Assembly: GCA_027475525.1 (NCBI GenBank)
Contig: JAMWFC010000108.1
Coordinates: forward strand, 745,811 to 809,810
Source: Macrolepiota albuminosa
Taxonomy: Eukaryota > Basidiomycota > Agaricomycetes > Agaricales > Agaricaceae
DNA: 64,000 nucleotides
Direction: 5' to 3'
Part shown: positions 1 through 10,010 of the stretch, one piece after another
Numbering within the stretch: position 1 is the first letter of the stretch
How the letters are laid out: the number at the start of each line of letters is the position of its first letter
Notes under the pieces: generated by a model
What the model saw: only the letters and a program-made list of their open reading frames with translations
What the model was told of the DNA's origin: nothing
Databases searched by the model: none
Made by a program: the position numbers and the translations under genes

Positions 1-1016
1 TCTAGTTGAAACCTATTTCAAATTGCTAAAATCTGACAATGATCCTGCTATTCTAATAGTAGCCCAAGACTCTTATGCCATTTAATTGATCATGTTAACT
101 GTGGATAGAAAAAGCAAAATAGAATCTATTATAGATAGCAGCTCACAGATCATTTTAATGGCTGCTAATATCACGACTCCACAATTATCCTTAATATGCA
201 AAGCACTAATGCCACCATTGATTGATCTTTAGAAATGGCTTGAAATATTCTCTGCACCACCTTTGGCAACCTTATATTCTATCTCCAAATTCATATTCTC
301 CAATCACCCACATATAATTTACTTTTAAAAAAGCTGTAGACAATTGTAAGTACAAGTATATAAGAAAAGTAAGTACATAGTAATTGGTAAATAGCATAGT
401 AGATAAATCATAACAAAGTACATGAAAACAACTAAGGGGCACAATTGCATATGTAATGTTTTATAGGAAGAAAATAAAGTTTCAATAAAGAATAGTAAAT
501 AAAAGTGTTGCACTATAGTAGTGCAATATAATGAATAAAATGTAAGTAAAAGTCAAACAAAATAAAATAAATAATATAATATAGTGCTGACCAAAAAATC
601 ACACTTCAATTAAGGCCATTTGAGATATTAGTAAGATCAGTAGTCAAAACAACCTTCAAGGACAAAACAACCCTAATAATTAGCAATATTAATTCAGGTG
701 CAAGAAGAACAGTACTAACATTTCTCTGACGAAAATTCTAAAAGCCTAGATCAGAGCAATGACCATCTGTTACCAACAACTCTTGCAAGTGTTTTCTGGT
801 GCCATTGAAGAGATGAGTAATGAGGATCATAAAGATGAAGTGCTTATTTGAGACTATAATCATTGGACTAGACAAATAATCCTTATATCACATATCTTTT
901 TAGCTCATGAAATATTGAATTTTTCTTTGTCACTTACTAGCAAGACTTTATCATATCTATATCTCACAGCATCTGATATTATTAAAAACCTTTCAACAGA
1001 TATATAAAAGCAACTT
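1..1016. other. AT-rich stretch, no gene seen
   Basis: No reading frame here has coding character; the longest frames are short and AT-driven. No LTR ends, terminal inverted repeats or RNA gene boxes were recognised. Likely decayed transposon-derived or intergenic DNA. Confidence 0.5.
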
Positions 1017-2322
1017 CTGGAGGCTATGGCTCAGTCACACAGCTAGCAGAGGGAGATCCAAAGAGAACAAGTCTAGAGATTATTTATGCCAGGTTGGACT
1101 GTAGTACTTGGTTGCAAGTAGTACTGATAGTTCTGGGGCTTTCTTGAAGTCTTAGAAAGTTTCCTCTAATCCACACTGGTGCTTGATAATAAAAACTTGA
1201 TGTATTGTGTGCTTCACAGAATATCAAATATCCTGATGGGCAGAAAAAGGTTCTCAATAAACTCCAGCCTAAGTAGTTCACTCCCTGAGAACCACCAAGC
1301 CTTTGCCTATCAATTGCCTTCCAATAAGAGGTGTCCAATAAACTCTAGCCTAGATGATTCACTCTTTGGAAACCACTAAGCCTTTGCCTATCCAATGCCT
1401 GGTTATTCTCTACTCTACTTGGACTATTTATACTACTTTTTCAGTGCACAGACCACCAGATCACATGACTTTTTGCTCTTGACCTCCCAGCATTCCTGAT
1501 CTAATTTGTTGTTCCATTTTCCATTTTGGTGATGCATGTTTTAGTACCACCATTCTATTCATCTCTTTCTTCCTCTATTTAATGCATATACCACCATTCT
1601 ATTCATTTCTTTTGACATCCCTCCATGCTTCTTTCCCTTTCTCCTTTCAGTCATGTCAAATTGGGCATTGTCAGATCAGATCTTGATCTAGATTATCAAT
1701 TTGATCCTATTTTGTCATCTCTGCCAGCTTCTATGCTTCCTGTCTCTATTACAGTAGTTGGACTATTGTTGAGCTGATAGTTTGAATTGGTCCTTGCCCT
1801 TTGTTCTGTACTTTCTGTATATTTATTGAGGTGTTTTTGGAGATATAATTTGTTGAAATTGCTACCAGGAGGCTTACAGTTTTCAGCCTTATAATTAAAT
1901 GTTTATTTTGACTTCTGGTGCATGTTGTGTCCTTGACTGCTGGTACAGCATTGTATCAGGACACTTCTGGGGCCTCTGAAGCATGAAAAACAACTGTACA
2001 GTACAACAAAACCTTAAAAACCTCAAACATTGCCTAAATAAACAACTATATAAACAAAGCAGGAAAACTTCAGACTTTGAAAGTCAGAAAGGCAAGCTCC
2101 AGCTTATATAAGCAGTCTGGAAGCAGTGCTAAAGGGCCTACACTTGTCTGAATAATAGCTAAAGAACTAGAGCACCTCAAGGGCTGAAAATAATACTAAT
2201 GGATAGTGTTAAGAGAATAGAAACAGCAAAATGAGAGAATGGTAGAAGAAATAAGAAAATGAATAAAAAAAGAGTAAAGGAATAGGAAGTGAAAGAAGGA
2301 AGAAATGAGGAGTTTCCTGACA
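1017..2322 (-). mobile_element. Old gypsy LTR relic (family G2), split by a younger solo LTR
   Basis: The pieces 1017-1099 and 1963-2322 together match the reverse complement of the solo LTR at 19021-19519 and, in the same orientation, the LTR piece at 44719-45058. The match covers the block around ggctcagtcacac near 1028, the stretch after position 1962, the palindromic TATA-like cttatataag region and the terminal TGACA ending at 2322. The 5' part is truncated near 1017. The copy is diverged from its relatives, so it is old. Its LTR sense is minus, judged from the 45-kb copy where pol is adjacent. Confidence 0.65.
1100..1958. mobile_element. Solo LTR (859 bp) inserted in the older LTR
   Basis: It begins TGTAGTAC and ends TTGTATCA (TG...CA) and is flanked by GGAC at 1096-1099 and 1959-1962. 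The uninterrupted relative at 19.37 kb reads straight across this point, which defines both edges. It contains a diverged internal tandem repeat of about 80 bp (around 1254-1400, with the phrase aagcctttgcctatc twice). No internal coding region remains, so it is the product of LTR-LTR recombination. Superfamily (gypsy or copia) cannot be told from the LTR alone. Confidence 0.65.
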
Positions 2323-2375
2323 AAAGATCTATTTTATTTCTACTCCTGATTCTAAACAGCCTTTGATATCTGTTT

Positions 2376-3070
2376 TTGCTAGAACTTAGAATTTATTTGC
2401 TAACAATAGTACCCCTAAACACAAATAGGTTCAGGTCAAAAAAAAAGTACAAGCCAGTAGCGCTTAAAACAAAATCAGTAACAAGCACCCTACTCAAAGA
2501 ATTTTACATCAAAAGAAAAATAATTGGCGACCTGTTAGTGACTCTTCCTAAACTCAATCTGAATCTACCACTTTTCAAACCAACAGGACAATTTACAGCA
2601 GAACACAAGGCACTATTCCTTAGCATCCACAATACAGAATTTTTATCAATAGGAGAACTAGATGTATTGGTTGACATTATGCAGAAACAAACAAGATGTT
2701 TGCTTAGAAAAATTTCAAGCATGATAAATTAAGAATTGATTTCTCTCTTTTAGTTGTTATATTGACTATACCACATATACCATAAACCAAATACAATTGA
2801 CCTATACTACTAGAAGTAGAAGTAGAAGTGTGTCAGATTATTTGCTTCAAGATAGCAGCTGGCATATATGAGCCTTCCAATTCAGCCTACCAATCTAGAT
2901 GGTTTTGCATGTTAAAGAAAAATGGAAAGCTATGTATAGTCCACAGTCTAGAACTACTAAACAAAGTCATGATTTGTCATTCAGGAGTACCACTCTTATC
3001 CAATTACATGACCCAGTCTTTCACAGAACACATATGTGACACTATCTTAAATCTCTATGTATGGTGCTAG
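2376..3070 (+). pseudogene. Ty3/gypsy pol relic (protease-RT linker and start of RT)
   Basis: Two open stretches on the plus strand read like one decayed polyprotein. The first (2376-2729) has KKKYKPVALKTK followed by a proline-containing FKPTGQFT segment, typical of the linker before RT in one Agaricomycete gypsy lineage. The second (2828-3070) has EPSNSAYQSRWFC, LKKNGK and LLNKV, matching the RT region usually written EPSN-SRWFCV-KKDG-LR-VHDLQPLN. The two are out of frame, stops are common and the relic ends before the YxDD motif. It follows the G2 LTR relic, but common origin is only inferred. Confidence 0.6.
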
Positions 3071-3167
3071 GTGCTTAGTCAGCACTACTTTTGTACAGCG
3101 GCCAAATTGGGGTTTCAAAAAAATTTTCTTGGCAAGGTCGGGCTACATAGCAATATACAATTTGTCA
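3071..3167 (+). other. 5' flank of the DDE element, cut by the gypsy insertion
   Basis: Coding similarity to gypsy stops near 3070. The short remainder up to the target-site duplication is best read as upstream DNA of the transposase relic that resumes at 15182, because the gypsy element sits between two copies of GTAGA. Confidence 0.35.
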
Positions 3168-3172
3168 GTAGA
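3168..3172. repeat. Target-site duplication GTAGA, left copy
   Basis: GTAGA directly precedes the left LTR (starts TGTCAGG at 3173). The same five bases follow the right LTR at 15177-15181. A perfect 5-bp duplication is the expected integration scar of Ty3/gypsy elements and shows that the two LTRs belong to one insertion. Confidence 0.9.
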
Positions 3173-3965
3173 TGTCAGGTTCCGCTGAATCGGGGGCTTT
3201 CCGGGAAAGCGATGCCCTTACGATGCGGACTTGATCTACGGATACTCGGGTGTCTGGAGCTCCAGGGCTAGGACTCCGGGGTTCAAGGCGAGGACAGGGG
3301 TAATCCCAAGAGAGGGGACTAGAGTCCGGGAGTTTTGGATGAGAGTGGCTGGGAGTTAGAGGAGGTCGAGTCGTGAACCGGAGGTTCTAAGACGAGACCA
3401 AGTTAGTAACTTAAGAGTCGCGAAGTGCGTACCAAACTTATAGCACGCGAATACTAAGGCGTGCCAGTCGAAGCGTACCAAACGAGGCGTACCAGTCAAA
3501 CAAGAGGGCACGCAATAACCAATGTAACAGTGTATGCAATATCAAGACTGGCGAATACAGTGGGGAGCTATGCTATAAGTACTACGGGAACGTGTCTCGG
3601 GGTTCCGGGGTGTCTAGGATGAGTTCCGGGGGCCATTGAGTAGCGGGCAGGGACTGTATACTGGGATCACGCGTGTGGGGACGCGCGATCAATTGGCGTG
3701 GAGGGAGTTGTGATGCGTGGTGCGTGATGCGTGATGGCCGCGCCGCGAGATCCGATCGTTGATGGCGGTTGGTCCCGGGGTCCATGATGCAAGGGTCCCG
3801 GGGGGCTGGCTGATGGTGATCGTTGACGGATGATGGCGGCCGTTGATGCGTGTGATGGCGGTGCCGGTAGTAGTGATGGCGGGGCGCGTTCTGCGGGGTC
3901 GGGGGGAGGGTTAGCGGGTGGGGTTCCGGGGGTGTCTCGGGGTGGATCCGGAGGGGGTCGTGACA
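3173..3965 (-). repeat. 3' LTR of the gypsy element (793 bp)
   Basis: Plus-strand ends are TGTCAGG and GTGACA, giving the TG...CA boundaries. It pairs with 14307-15176. A TATA-like site is at 3572-3579 (minus strand). The 12-base copy of the self-priming sequence is at 3538-3549. The distal part is rich in GATGG/GTGATG phrases. Confidence 0.92.
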
Positions 3966-3978
3966 TCACCCCCCCCTT
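3966..3978 (-). other. Polypurine tract of the gypsy element
   Basis: Read on the minus strand this is AAGGGGGGGGTGA, ending exactly at the first base of the 3' LTR (TGTCA). This is the expected plus-strand DNA primer. A similar tract adjoins the LTR of the related fragment at 45059-45070. Confidence 0.8.
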
Positions 3979-4092
3979 AGCGCCGAGACCCTCCGAGGCG
4001 CGCGTAGACGGTGGCACGGGCCGGGGTCCGGGCGTGGGATCCGTCACATGTCCTGACACGTATCGAAAAAAATTTTCCCATCAAACTCAACC

Positions 4093-5975
4093 ATGTCGCG
4101 CACCCCGACGCATTCCCCGACGCCCCCGCCCACCAACGAAGTCGCGCCTTTGGTCGTATGGGAGGCCCGGGACGCCCGGTATCGGCGCCACCTGGATCAG
4201 GAGCGTGTCGCGGCGCTGTTTCAGCAACGTAGGTGCATTCGCGTGTTTTTTGCTTGGCCCGATCAACCTCCCTTTTTTAGAACAACAAAACGCACCTGCC
4301 CCGGAGGCGGGACCCAGTCGCCTGCCGGAGGCTGCCCCGGAGGCACCGGTCAGTCCCCCGCCGTCGGTTCCCGCGGTAGCCCCTCAGGCGGGTCCCAGTC
4401 GCCCCGCGCCCACTGTCGCGCGGATGACCGTCCGACCTCCCCGTCCTCGGCCCCCTCCTCGCCCGAGATTGCCTGCCCCTCGTTTCTGCCGCTCCTGGAT
4501 GGCGATAGGGACCGTGGCAGAGGTCCCGGAGGGACAACGTGTCGCGTGGGCGGATGCCACGCAGGAGCTGTTCGAGGAGGCCCTGGAGAGGCCCCGGGGA
4601 CTGCCCACTCACGCTTGGTGCGTGAATAACGGTCCGGTGAGTTGCGCCCTTACCTAGGTTCCCCATTGCTGATTTCGGTGCAGTGCCTGCACTGCGCCCG
4701 CCGGAGGGTGCTCTGCACCTTCGAAGTCCCGAGCCCCTCGTCCCGCCGGGACACGGCCGTGTGCGAGGCTTGCCGCCTCAATCACGAGCGCTGTTCCGTG
4801 TCGGCACTGTGGAGGGCGCGGGCCGGGACACGGCCGTGTGCGAGGCTTGCCGCCTCAATCACGAGCGCTGTTCCGTGTCGGCACTGTGGAGGGCGCGGTC
4901 TGTCGCCCGGGAGCAGGGATGGCCGCTAGGGGGAGTCACCCGGAGGATGGGGGTTGAGGAGCGCGATTGGGTGGCGGGGGAGGCGGTGGAGCCGGTGGGG
5001 GAGGGGCCAGCAGCGCCCGCGGAGGTGTCCAGTGGGGGGTCGGGGAGTCGGGGGGTTACCCAGGTGGGGGGCCGGGGCTGGCCCGTGGTGTTGATCACGC
5101 GCCGGGCCCCTCGGTCCGTCGCCTGGGGGCAGGGGGGGTACCTGGACAAGGGGAAGCGGCGGGCGTTGCCCAGTCCCTCCCCGGGACCTCCCAAGAGGAC
5201 GCGATTGTTCCTGGGGACCCCCTCCCCGATCCGGTCGTCCAGTCCCTCCCCGGGACCTTCTTCTAGGGGGAGACGCCTATTCATGGGGACCCCTTCCCCG
5301 GTATCTCCCCCGCGCTTATCCCCGGCGGTGTTTTCCCCCTTGTCTGGGGGCCTACTAGCGGGCGAAGTCGGGACCCTGCAGGGACAGGTCGGGCGGGAGG
5401 AGGAGGGCCTCGAGGAGGGGGTGGGGGAGGAGGCAGCGGTCGGGAGGAGTCCGGAGGAGGATCGGGAGGCCAGAGTTGCCCAGGGAGAAGTGGAGGCCGG
5501 GCTGGGGGCGTCGCAGGCGAGGCTGGAGCAGGGAGTGGGGATCCCGGAGAGGATCCCCTCGGGGCAGGAGTTGGTGGAGGGGCTGCGCCGCGATGTGGTG
5601 ATCGCGCGCATGGCCTCATTGAGTGAGTCTCCCGTCGCCTACCTGCTATTTCCGCTAACGTCTCCAGGCTGGGCCCGGGAGCACCGCTCGCTCCTGGACG
5701 GGGTCGCCGCGGCACTTGCCGCGTTGCAGGGGGGGGAACGCCCGGGGGTGGAGCGCGGGCTCGACCTCCTGGGGCGGTTGGTGAGTGCCCACCGGCGAAG
5801 GAACGTGCCTGCCCCGGGATCTTGGTTCGAGCGTGTACTGGACGAGGGCGAGCCCCTCCCGTCCTGGGATGCGCTGGCCGAGGAAGTGCGGCGGGAGGAG
5901 GGTCCAGGGGGAATGGGGGAAGACTTCCGGGGTTGGCCGAGGGGGGGAGGGGACGATTCGGGGCCTCAGCTCTAG
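4093..5975 (+). CDS. Spliced gene antisense to gypsy pol; Zn2Cys6-like cysteine array
   Basis: Gene model on the strand opposite gag-pol. Exons are 4093-4228, 4281-4636, 4684-5622 and 5668-5975. The introns of 52, 47 and 45 nt have GT..AG ends and good branch-like sites (gatcaac, gctgat, gctaac). If one copy of the 77-bp duplication at 4745-4898 is ignored, the frame is open from ATG to TAG, about 553 residues. Residues 165-201 show C-x2-C-x6-C-x15-C-x2-C-x6-C (first triplet at 165/168/175, second at 191/194/201), spaced like a fungal Zn2Cys6 cluster with a long loop. An extra Cys lies near 159. The N-terminal part is proline-rich. The middle has a repeated SPSPGP...RxLFxGTPSP module, then a Glu/Gly-rich stretch and a C-terminal part with heptad-like leucines. 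It starts 128 bp inside the LTR edge, so an antisense LTR promoter is plausible. Its function is unknown; DNA or RNA binding is inferred from the cysteines only. Confidence 0.75.
4745..4898. repeat. 77-bp tandem duplication A
   Basis: Units 4745-4821 and 4822-4898 are identical. It falls in exon 3 of the antisense gene and repeats the second cysteine triplet in a shifted frame. Ignoring one unit rejoins the frame exactly. Confidence 0.95.
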
Positions 5976-6324
5976 GGGCCCCCCGTTTTTCTTGTCGTTT
6001 GCTCGTTCTCGTGACCCGTAGCTGTAACAATATGTAGTTCTAGAAAAATGTACATATTCGACCGTCGTATTTCTAATGATGTAAGTAAAGTAGCGGAAAA
6101 ACAACAATATGTAGTTCTAGAAAAATGTACATATTCGACCGTCGTATTTCTAATGATGTAAGTAAAGTAGCGGAAAAACAAAAAAGAGTACCTGGCCCAG
6201 AATCCAGGGGGGGGGGGGGCTACTGTGGAAAGGTACTAAAGGAGAGTAAAATCGAGAAAGGAAAAACAGAAAGTATACGCGGGAGTTGAATCCCTGCTGA
6301 GTCCAGAGGCGGGGGTTACACCCT
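5976..6324. other. Spacer between two convergent genes inside the gypsy element
   Basis: Lies between the stop of the antisense gene and the stop of pol. It holds 77-bp duplication B (6026-6102 and 6103-6179, identical), an AT-rich stretch out of character with the rest of the element, and a run of about 11 G near 6210. It could serve as a shared 3' end region, but no poly(A) signal is obvious. Confidence 0.6.
6026..6179. repeat. 77-bp tandem duplication B
   Basis: Units 6026-6102 and 6103-6179 are identical and lie in the non-coding spacer. Confidence 0.95.
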
Positions 6325-7992
6325 TTACTGCCGTCTGTGAGTCCTGCGCCCGGGGGGGTCGTCTCCCGGGTGCCGTTGCTGGAAGTCCTGGAGTTTGTCG
6401 AGGGCGCCTTCGAGGTTTCGGCGCGGTTCCCAAGTGTCGTCTTCCGGGCCGTATCCCTTCCATCGTACGAGGAAGTGGGGTTGTCCACGAATGTTCCGGG
6501 AGTCGAGGATGTCTTCGACCTCGTAGTGGTACTCGTCCTCGACCTCGACCGGGGGAGGGGGTTCCGAATGTTCCGGGAGTCGAGGATGTCTTCGACCTCG
6601 TAGTGGTACTCGTCCTCGACCTCGACCGGGGGAGGGGGTTCAGGTCGTTGTTTGGGGAAGGGATCCGGGGGGTCGTTCCAGGAGGCGGACGTGGAATACT
6701 GGTGCAGCCCCTTAAGTCCCGGGGGGAGCTCGATCTTGTAGGCGTGGGATGAGACCTTCTTCAGAATCTTGAACGGGCCGAGGCGCTTGTGATCGAGTTT
6801 TGGGGAGGGCCGGCGGGTGCGGAGGTGGCGTCGATCTAACCATACCTTTGTCCCGGGGGTCCAGTCGGGGGTGTCCTCCCGCTTCCGGTCGGCGTGTTTC
6901 GCACAGGCCTGGTTCGTGGTATCGATCTCTTCCCGGAGAAACTTGTGAAGGGACTGGAGATCCCGGGCCACCTCGTGGGCGGCGTGCGACGGGATGTCCC
7001 GGAGCGAGAGCGTCAGTCGAGGGTGGTATCCCTTGTTGGCGAAGAAGGGCGATACCCCGGTGGCAGAGTGCGGCGTGTTGTTGTAGGTGAACTCGGCCAG
7101 GGGGAGCTCGGCGCGCCAGTCGTCCTGCAAGTAGTTGACGTATAACCGGAGGTACTGCTCGAGGGACTGGTTGACCCTTTCGGTTTGTCCGTCGGTTTCG
7201 GGGTGGTAGGCGGTAGAGAGGTTAGTCTTTACTTCAAGTGCCTTACACAGGGAAGTCCAAAACTTGGAGACGAAGAGTGGGCCACGGTCGGAGACGATGT
7301 CGTCCGGGAGGCCGTGTTTGGCGAAGACGTGCTCGAGGAACAGCCGGGCGAAGTCCGGGGCGGTATCCGTGGTGTGGCAGGGTAGGAAGATGCCCTGTTT
7401 GGTTAGCCTGCACACAACGACGAGAATGGCATCAAACCCTTCAGATTCGTGTGGCAGGGTAGGAAGATGCCCTGTTTGGTTAGCCTGCACACAACGACGA
7501 GAATGGCATCAAACCCTTCAGATTCTGGGAGCTCGACGATGTGGTCCAGAGATATTGAGGACCAGGGGCGTCATCCGACCGGCAGGGGTTTCAGGAGTCC
7601 GTACGGTTGGTGTCGGGGGACCTTGGCCCGGAGGCAGGGCTCGCATGATCGAATGTAACGGGTCACGTCCTTCTTCAACCCTGGCCAAAAGTAAGGACCT
7701 TGGCCCGGAGGCAGGGCTCGCATGATCGAATGTAACGGGTCACGTCCTTCTTCAACCCTGGCCAAAAGTAAGCCCGGGAGATGAGCTGGAGGGTCTTACG
7801 TATTCCAGGATGTCCCCGGAGCTTGTGGTCGTGGTGTTGACAGAGGACGTCGTAGCAAAGTCGGGCGTGATCTGGGACGTAGATGCGGCCGTCCCGGAGG
7901 AGGAGTTTTTCATCGGGGGACAGGAAGAAGGCGGGGTCCCGGTCGGTTCCATCAGGGGGGTTGCGGGGGTCGTGATCGGTGAAGTACTTGTC
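6325..7992 (-). CDS. gypsy pol, C-terminal part: integrase and chromodomain
   Basis: Continuation of pol after the TGA at 7993-7995. In order: an HHCC zinc-binding region (about 7690-7880; [11 protein letters not shown] followed by CEPC), the integrase core with the three acidic residues in [17 protein letters not shown] and [10 protein letters not shown], a C-terminal module with [11 protein letters not shown] and LGPFKILKK, and a chromodomain reading [10 protein letters not shown]...VRWKGYG...TWEP near 6390-6545, stopping at TAA 6325-6327. This domain directs integration, and the chromodomain is expected to bind histone marks. Duplications C, D and E (77 bp each) break the frame artificially. 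A CGA-to-TGA change would explain the stop that separates it from RNase H. Confidence 0.88.
6488..6641. repeat. 77-bp tandem duplication C
   Basis: Units 6488-6564 and 6565-6641 are identical, at the start of the chromodomain. It makes the domain appear twice in two frames. Confidence 0.95.
7372..7525. repeat. 77-bp tandem duplication D
   Basis: Units 7372-7448 and 7449-7525 are identical, inside the integrase core. Confidence 0.95.
7618..7771. repeat. 77-bp tandem duplication E
   Basis: Units 7618-7694 and 7695-7771 are identical, covering the CEPC zinc ligands of integrase. Confidence 0.95.
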
Positions 7993-7995
7993 TCA

Positions 7996-10010
7996 GGGGG
8001 CGCGGCGAATCTGACTCAGGGTTCCTTCGTCGTTTAAGATCAGTACGGCATTCAGATGTTCGGGAGGGATTACCACGCGATGATTGAATGCATTGCGTTC
8101 CGCCTCGAATGACTTCTTGGGGTAGACGTCCGGTCGACGGGTGAGGGCATCAGGCTTGGCGCCAAGTCGTCCCGGGCGGTACTGGATCGTGAAGTTGTAT
8201 TCCGAGAGGATCTCAGACCATCGGGCCTGCCGTCGACTGAGTTGCTTGGTCGTGGTGAAATACTGCAGGTTATTATGATCCGAATAGACCTGGATCCGGT
8301 GCCGGGCTCCCTCGAGGTAGGCCCGCCATTGCTTGAAGGCTTCGACGATGGCGAGAAGCTCCTTGTCGTAGATGTCGTAGTTGAGCTCGGCGTCGATCAT
8401 GGACCGGGTGTAGAAAGCGACTGGCCGGGGCTCCCCACCGTCAGACTCCATCTGCGAGAGGATCCCGGCGATGGCGTAGTCGGACGCGTCACATTCCAGG
8501 ATGATCGGGAGGGCCGGGTCGTAGTGCCAGAGTACGGGGGCGGTCGTGAAAGCCTCCTTGAGCAGGTTAAAGACACTCTGGCACTTACTGTCCCAGTTCC
8601 AGGCGACGTCCTTGCGCGTGAGCCGGTTGAGGGGTTTCGTGATACCGGAGTAGTTATCTATGAACCTCCGGTAGAAGTTAGCGAAGCCCAGGAAGGACTG
8701 TACTTCCTTGACGTTCCGGGGTTGCGGCCAGTTGACGATGGCCTCGACCTTGTGGGGGTCCATCCCAGGAAGGACTGTACTTCCTTGACGTTCCGGGGTT
8801 GCGGCCAGTTGACGATGGCCTCGACCTTGTGGGGGTCCATGCGAACGCCGTTCGGGGATACTATGACGCCAAGATACTCAACCTCTTCCGTGTGGAATGA
8901 ACACTTCTCAGGCTTGGCGTGGAGGTTGTGCTCCCAGAGGCGTTCGAGGACTTGCCAACCTCTTCCGTGTGGAATGAACACTTCTCAGGCTTGGCGTGGA
9001 GGTTGTGCTCCCAGAGGCGTTCGAGGACTTGCCGGACGTGCTTCTGGTGATCCTCCGGCGAGTCGGAGTAGATGAGTATGTCGTCCAGGTAGACTATCAC
9101 GAAGACGTCGCTCATGTCGTGGAAGATGTCGTTCATGAAGTATTGGAACGTGGCGGGGGAGTTAGTCATTCCAAAAGGCATTACAAGGTACTCAAACAGA
9201 CCATACCGCGTGCGGAACGCTGGAACGTGGCGGGGGAGTTAGTCATTCCAAAAGGCATTACAAGGTACTCAAACAGACCATACCGCGTGCGGAACGCGGT
9301 CTTCCACTCATGTCCCGGGGCGATGCGGACGTTGTTGTAACCGGAGCGGAGGTCGATCTTTGTATAAACCTTGGCACTGCGGAGTTGATCGACCAGATCG
9401 CCAATGAGCGGGAGCGGGTAGCGGTTCTTCTTGGTGATCTTATTGAGTCCCCGGTAGTCGACACAGAGTCGGAGTGAGCCGTCCTTCTTCTTGGCGAATA
9501 GAACCGGGGCTCCGGCGGTGGAGGCGGAGGGTCGAATGAATCCCTTACCGAGCATTTCGTCGAGGTAGTCCTTGAGAGCCCGGAGTTCAACCTCCGACAT
9601 GTTGTAGACCTTGCCGAAAGGGGGGGTGGCTCCTTCCTCGAGGTCGATGGTGTGATCATAGGGGCGGTGAGGGGGAATCTCCTTGGCGTCTCCTTCGGAG
9701 AATACATCAGCGAACTCGTGATACTCCGGGGGAACTACTTCTTGGAGTATTTGCTCCTCGGTTTTCCGTTCCGGGGGAATAGCGTCCCCTTGTAGGTGTT
9801 CTTCCGGGAGAGAAGGCGAGGTGTGCAGCTGAAACGTGGGAGTTCCATTCCTCATGAGGCGGGCGAAGGGGGCGGCCCCAATGATCCTGATGTCGAGTGC
9901 GCTCGGGTCGATCGGAGTTGCGGAAGCCTCATGAGGCGGGCGAAGGGGGCGGCCCCAATGATCCTGATGTCGAGTGCGCTCGGGTCGATCGGAGTTGCGG
10001 AAGCACGGCC
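7996..10010 (-). CDS. gypsy pol, central part: reverse transcriptase and RNase H
   Basis: Reverse transcriptase copies element RNA into DNA and RNase H removes the template strand. Visible motifs are [14 protein letters not shown] and [46 protein letters not shown], the catalytic [10 protein letters not shown] (near 9066-9100), [11 protein letters not shown], then RNase H with [24 protein letters not shown] and [10 protein letters not shown]. Duplications F, G and H (8687, 8879, 9144) each shift the frame, but ORF starts on either side differ by a multiple of three once 77 is subtracted (597, 123 and 141 nt), so the domain is intact. It ends at an in-frame TGA, 7993-7995. A 1-nt frame change near 10010 separates it from the protease part and is not explained by a duplication. 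Confidence 0.92.
8687..8840. repeat. 77-bp tandem duplication F
   Basis: Units 8687-8763 and 8764-8840 are identical, in the RT thumb/connection region. Confidence 0.95.
8879..9032. repeat. 77-bp tandem duplication G
   Basis: Units 8879-8955 and 8956-9032 are identical, just downstream of the YLDD motif in the reading direction. Confidence 0.95.
9144..9297. repeat. 77-bp tandem duplication H
   Basis: Units 9144-9220 and 9221-9297 are identical, in the RT palm at the [11 protein letters not shown] motif. Confidence 0.95.
9850..10003. repeat. 77-bp tandem duplication I
   Basis: Units 9850-9926 and 9927-10003 are identical, at the protease-to-RT linker. Confidence 0.95.

Noticed and set aside
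3582..6107. Many long GC-rich open frames on both strands in the gypsy 3' third
   Set aside because: High GC suppresses stops. Only the plus-strand frame with in-phase introns and the cysteine array has coding character; the rest are shadows.
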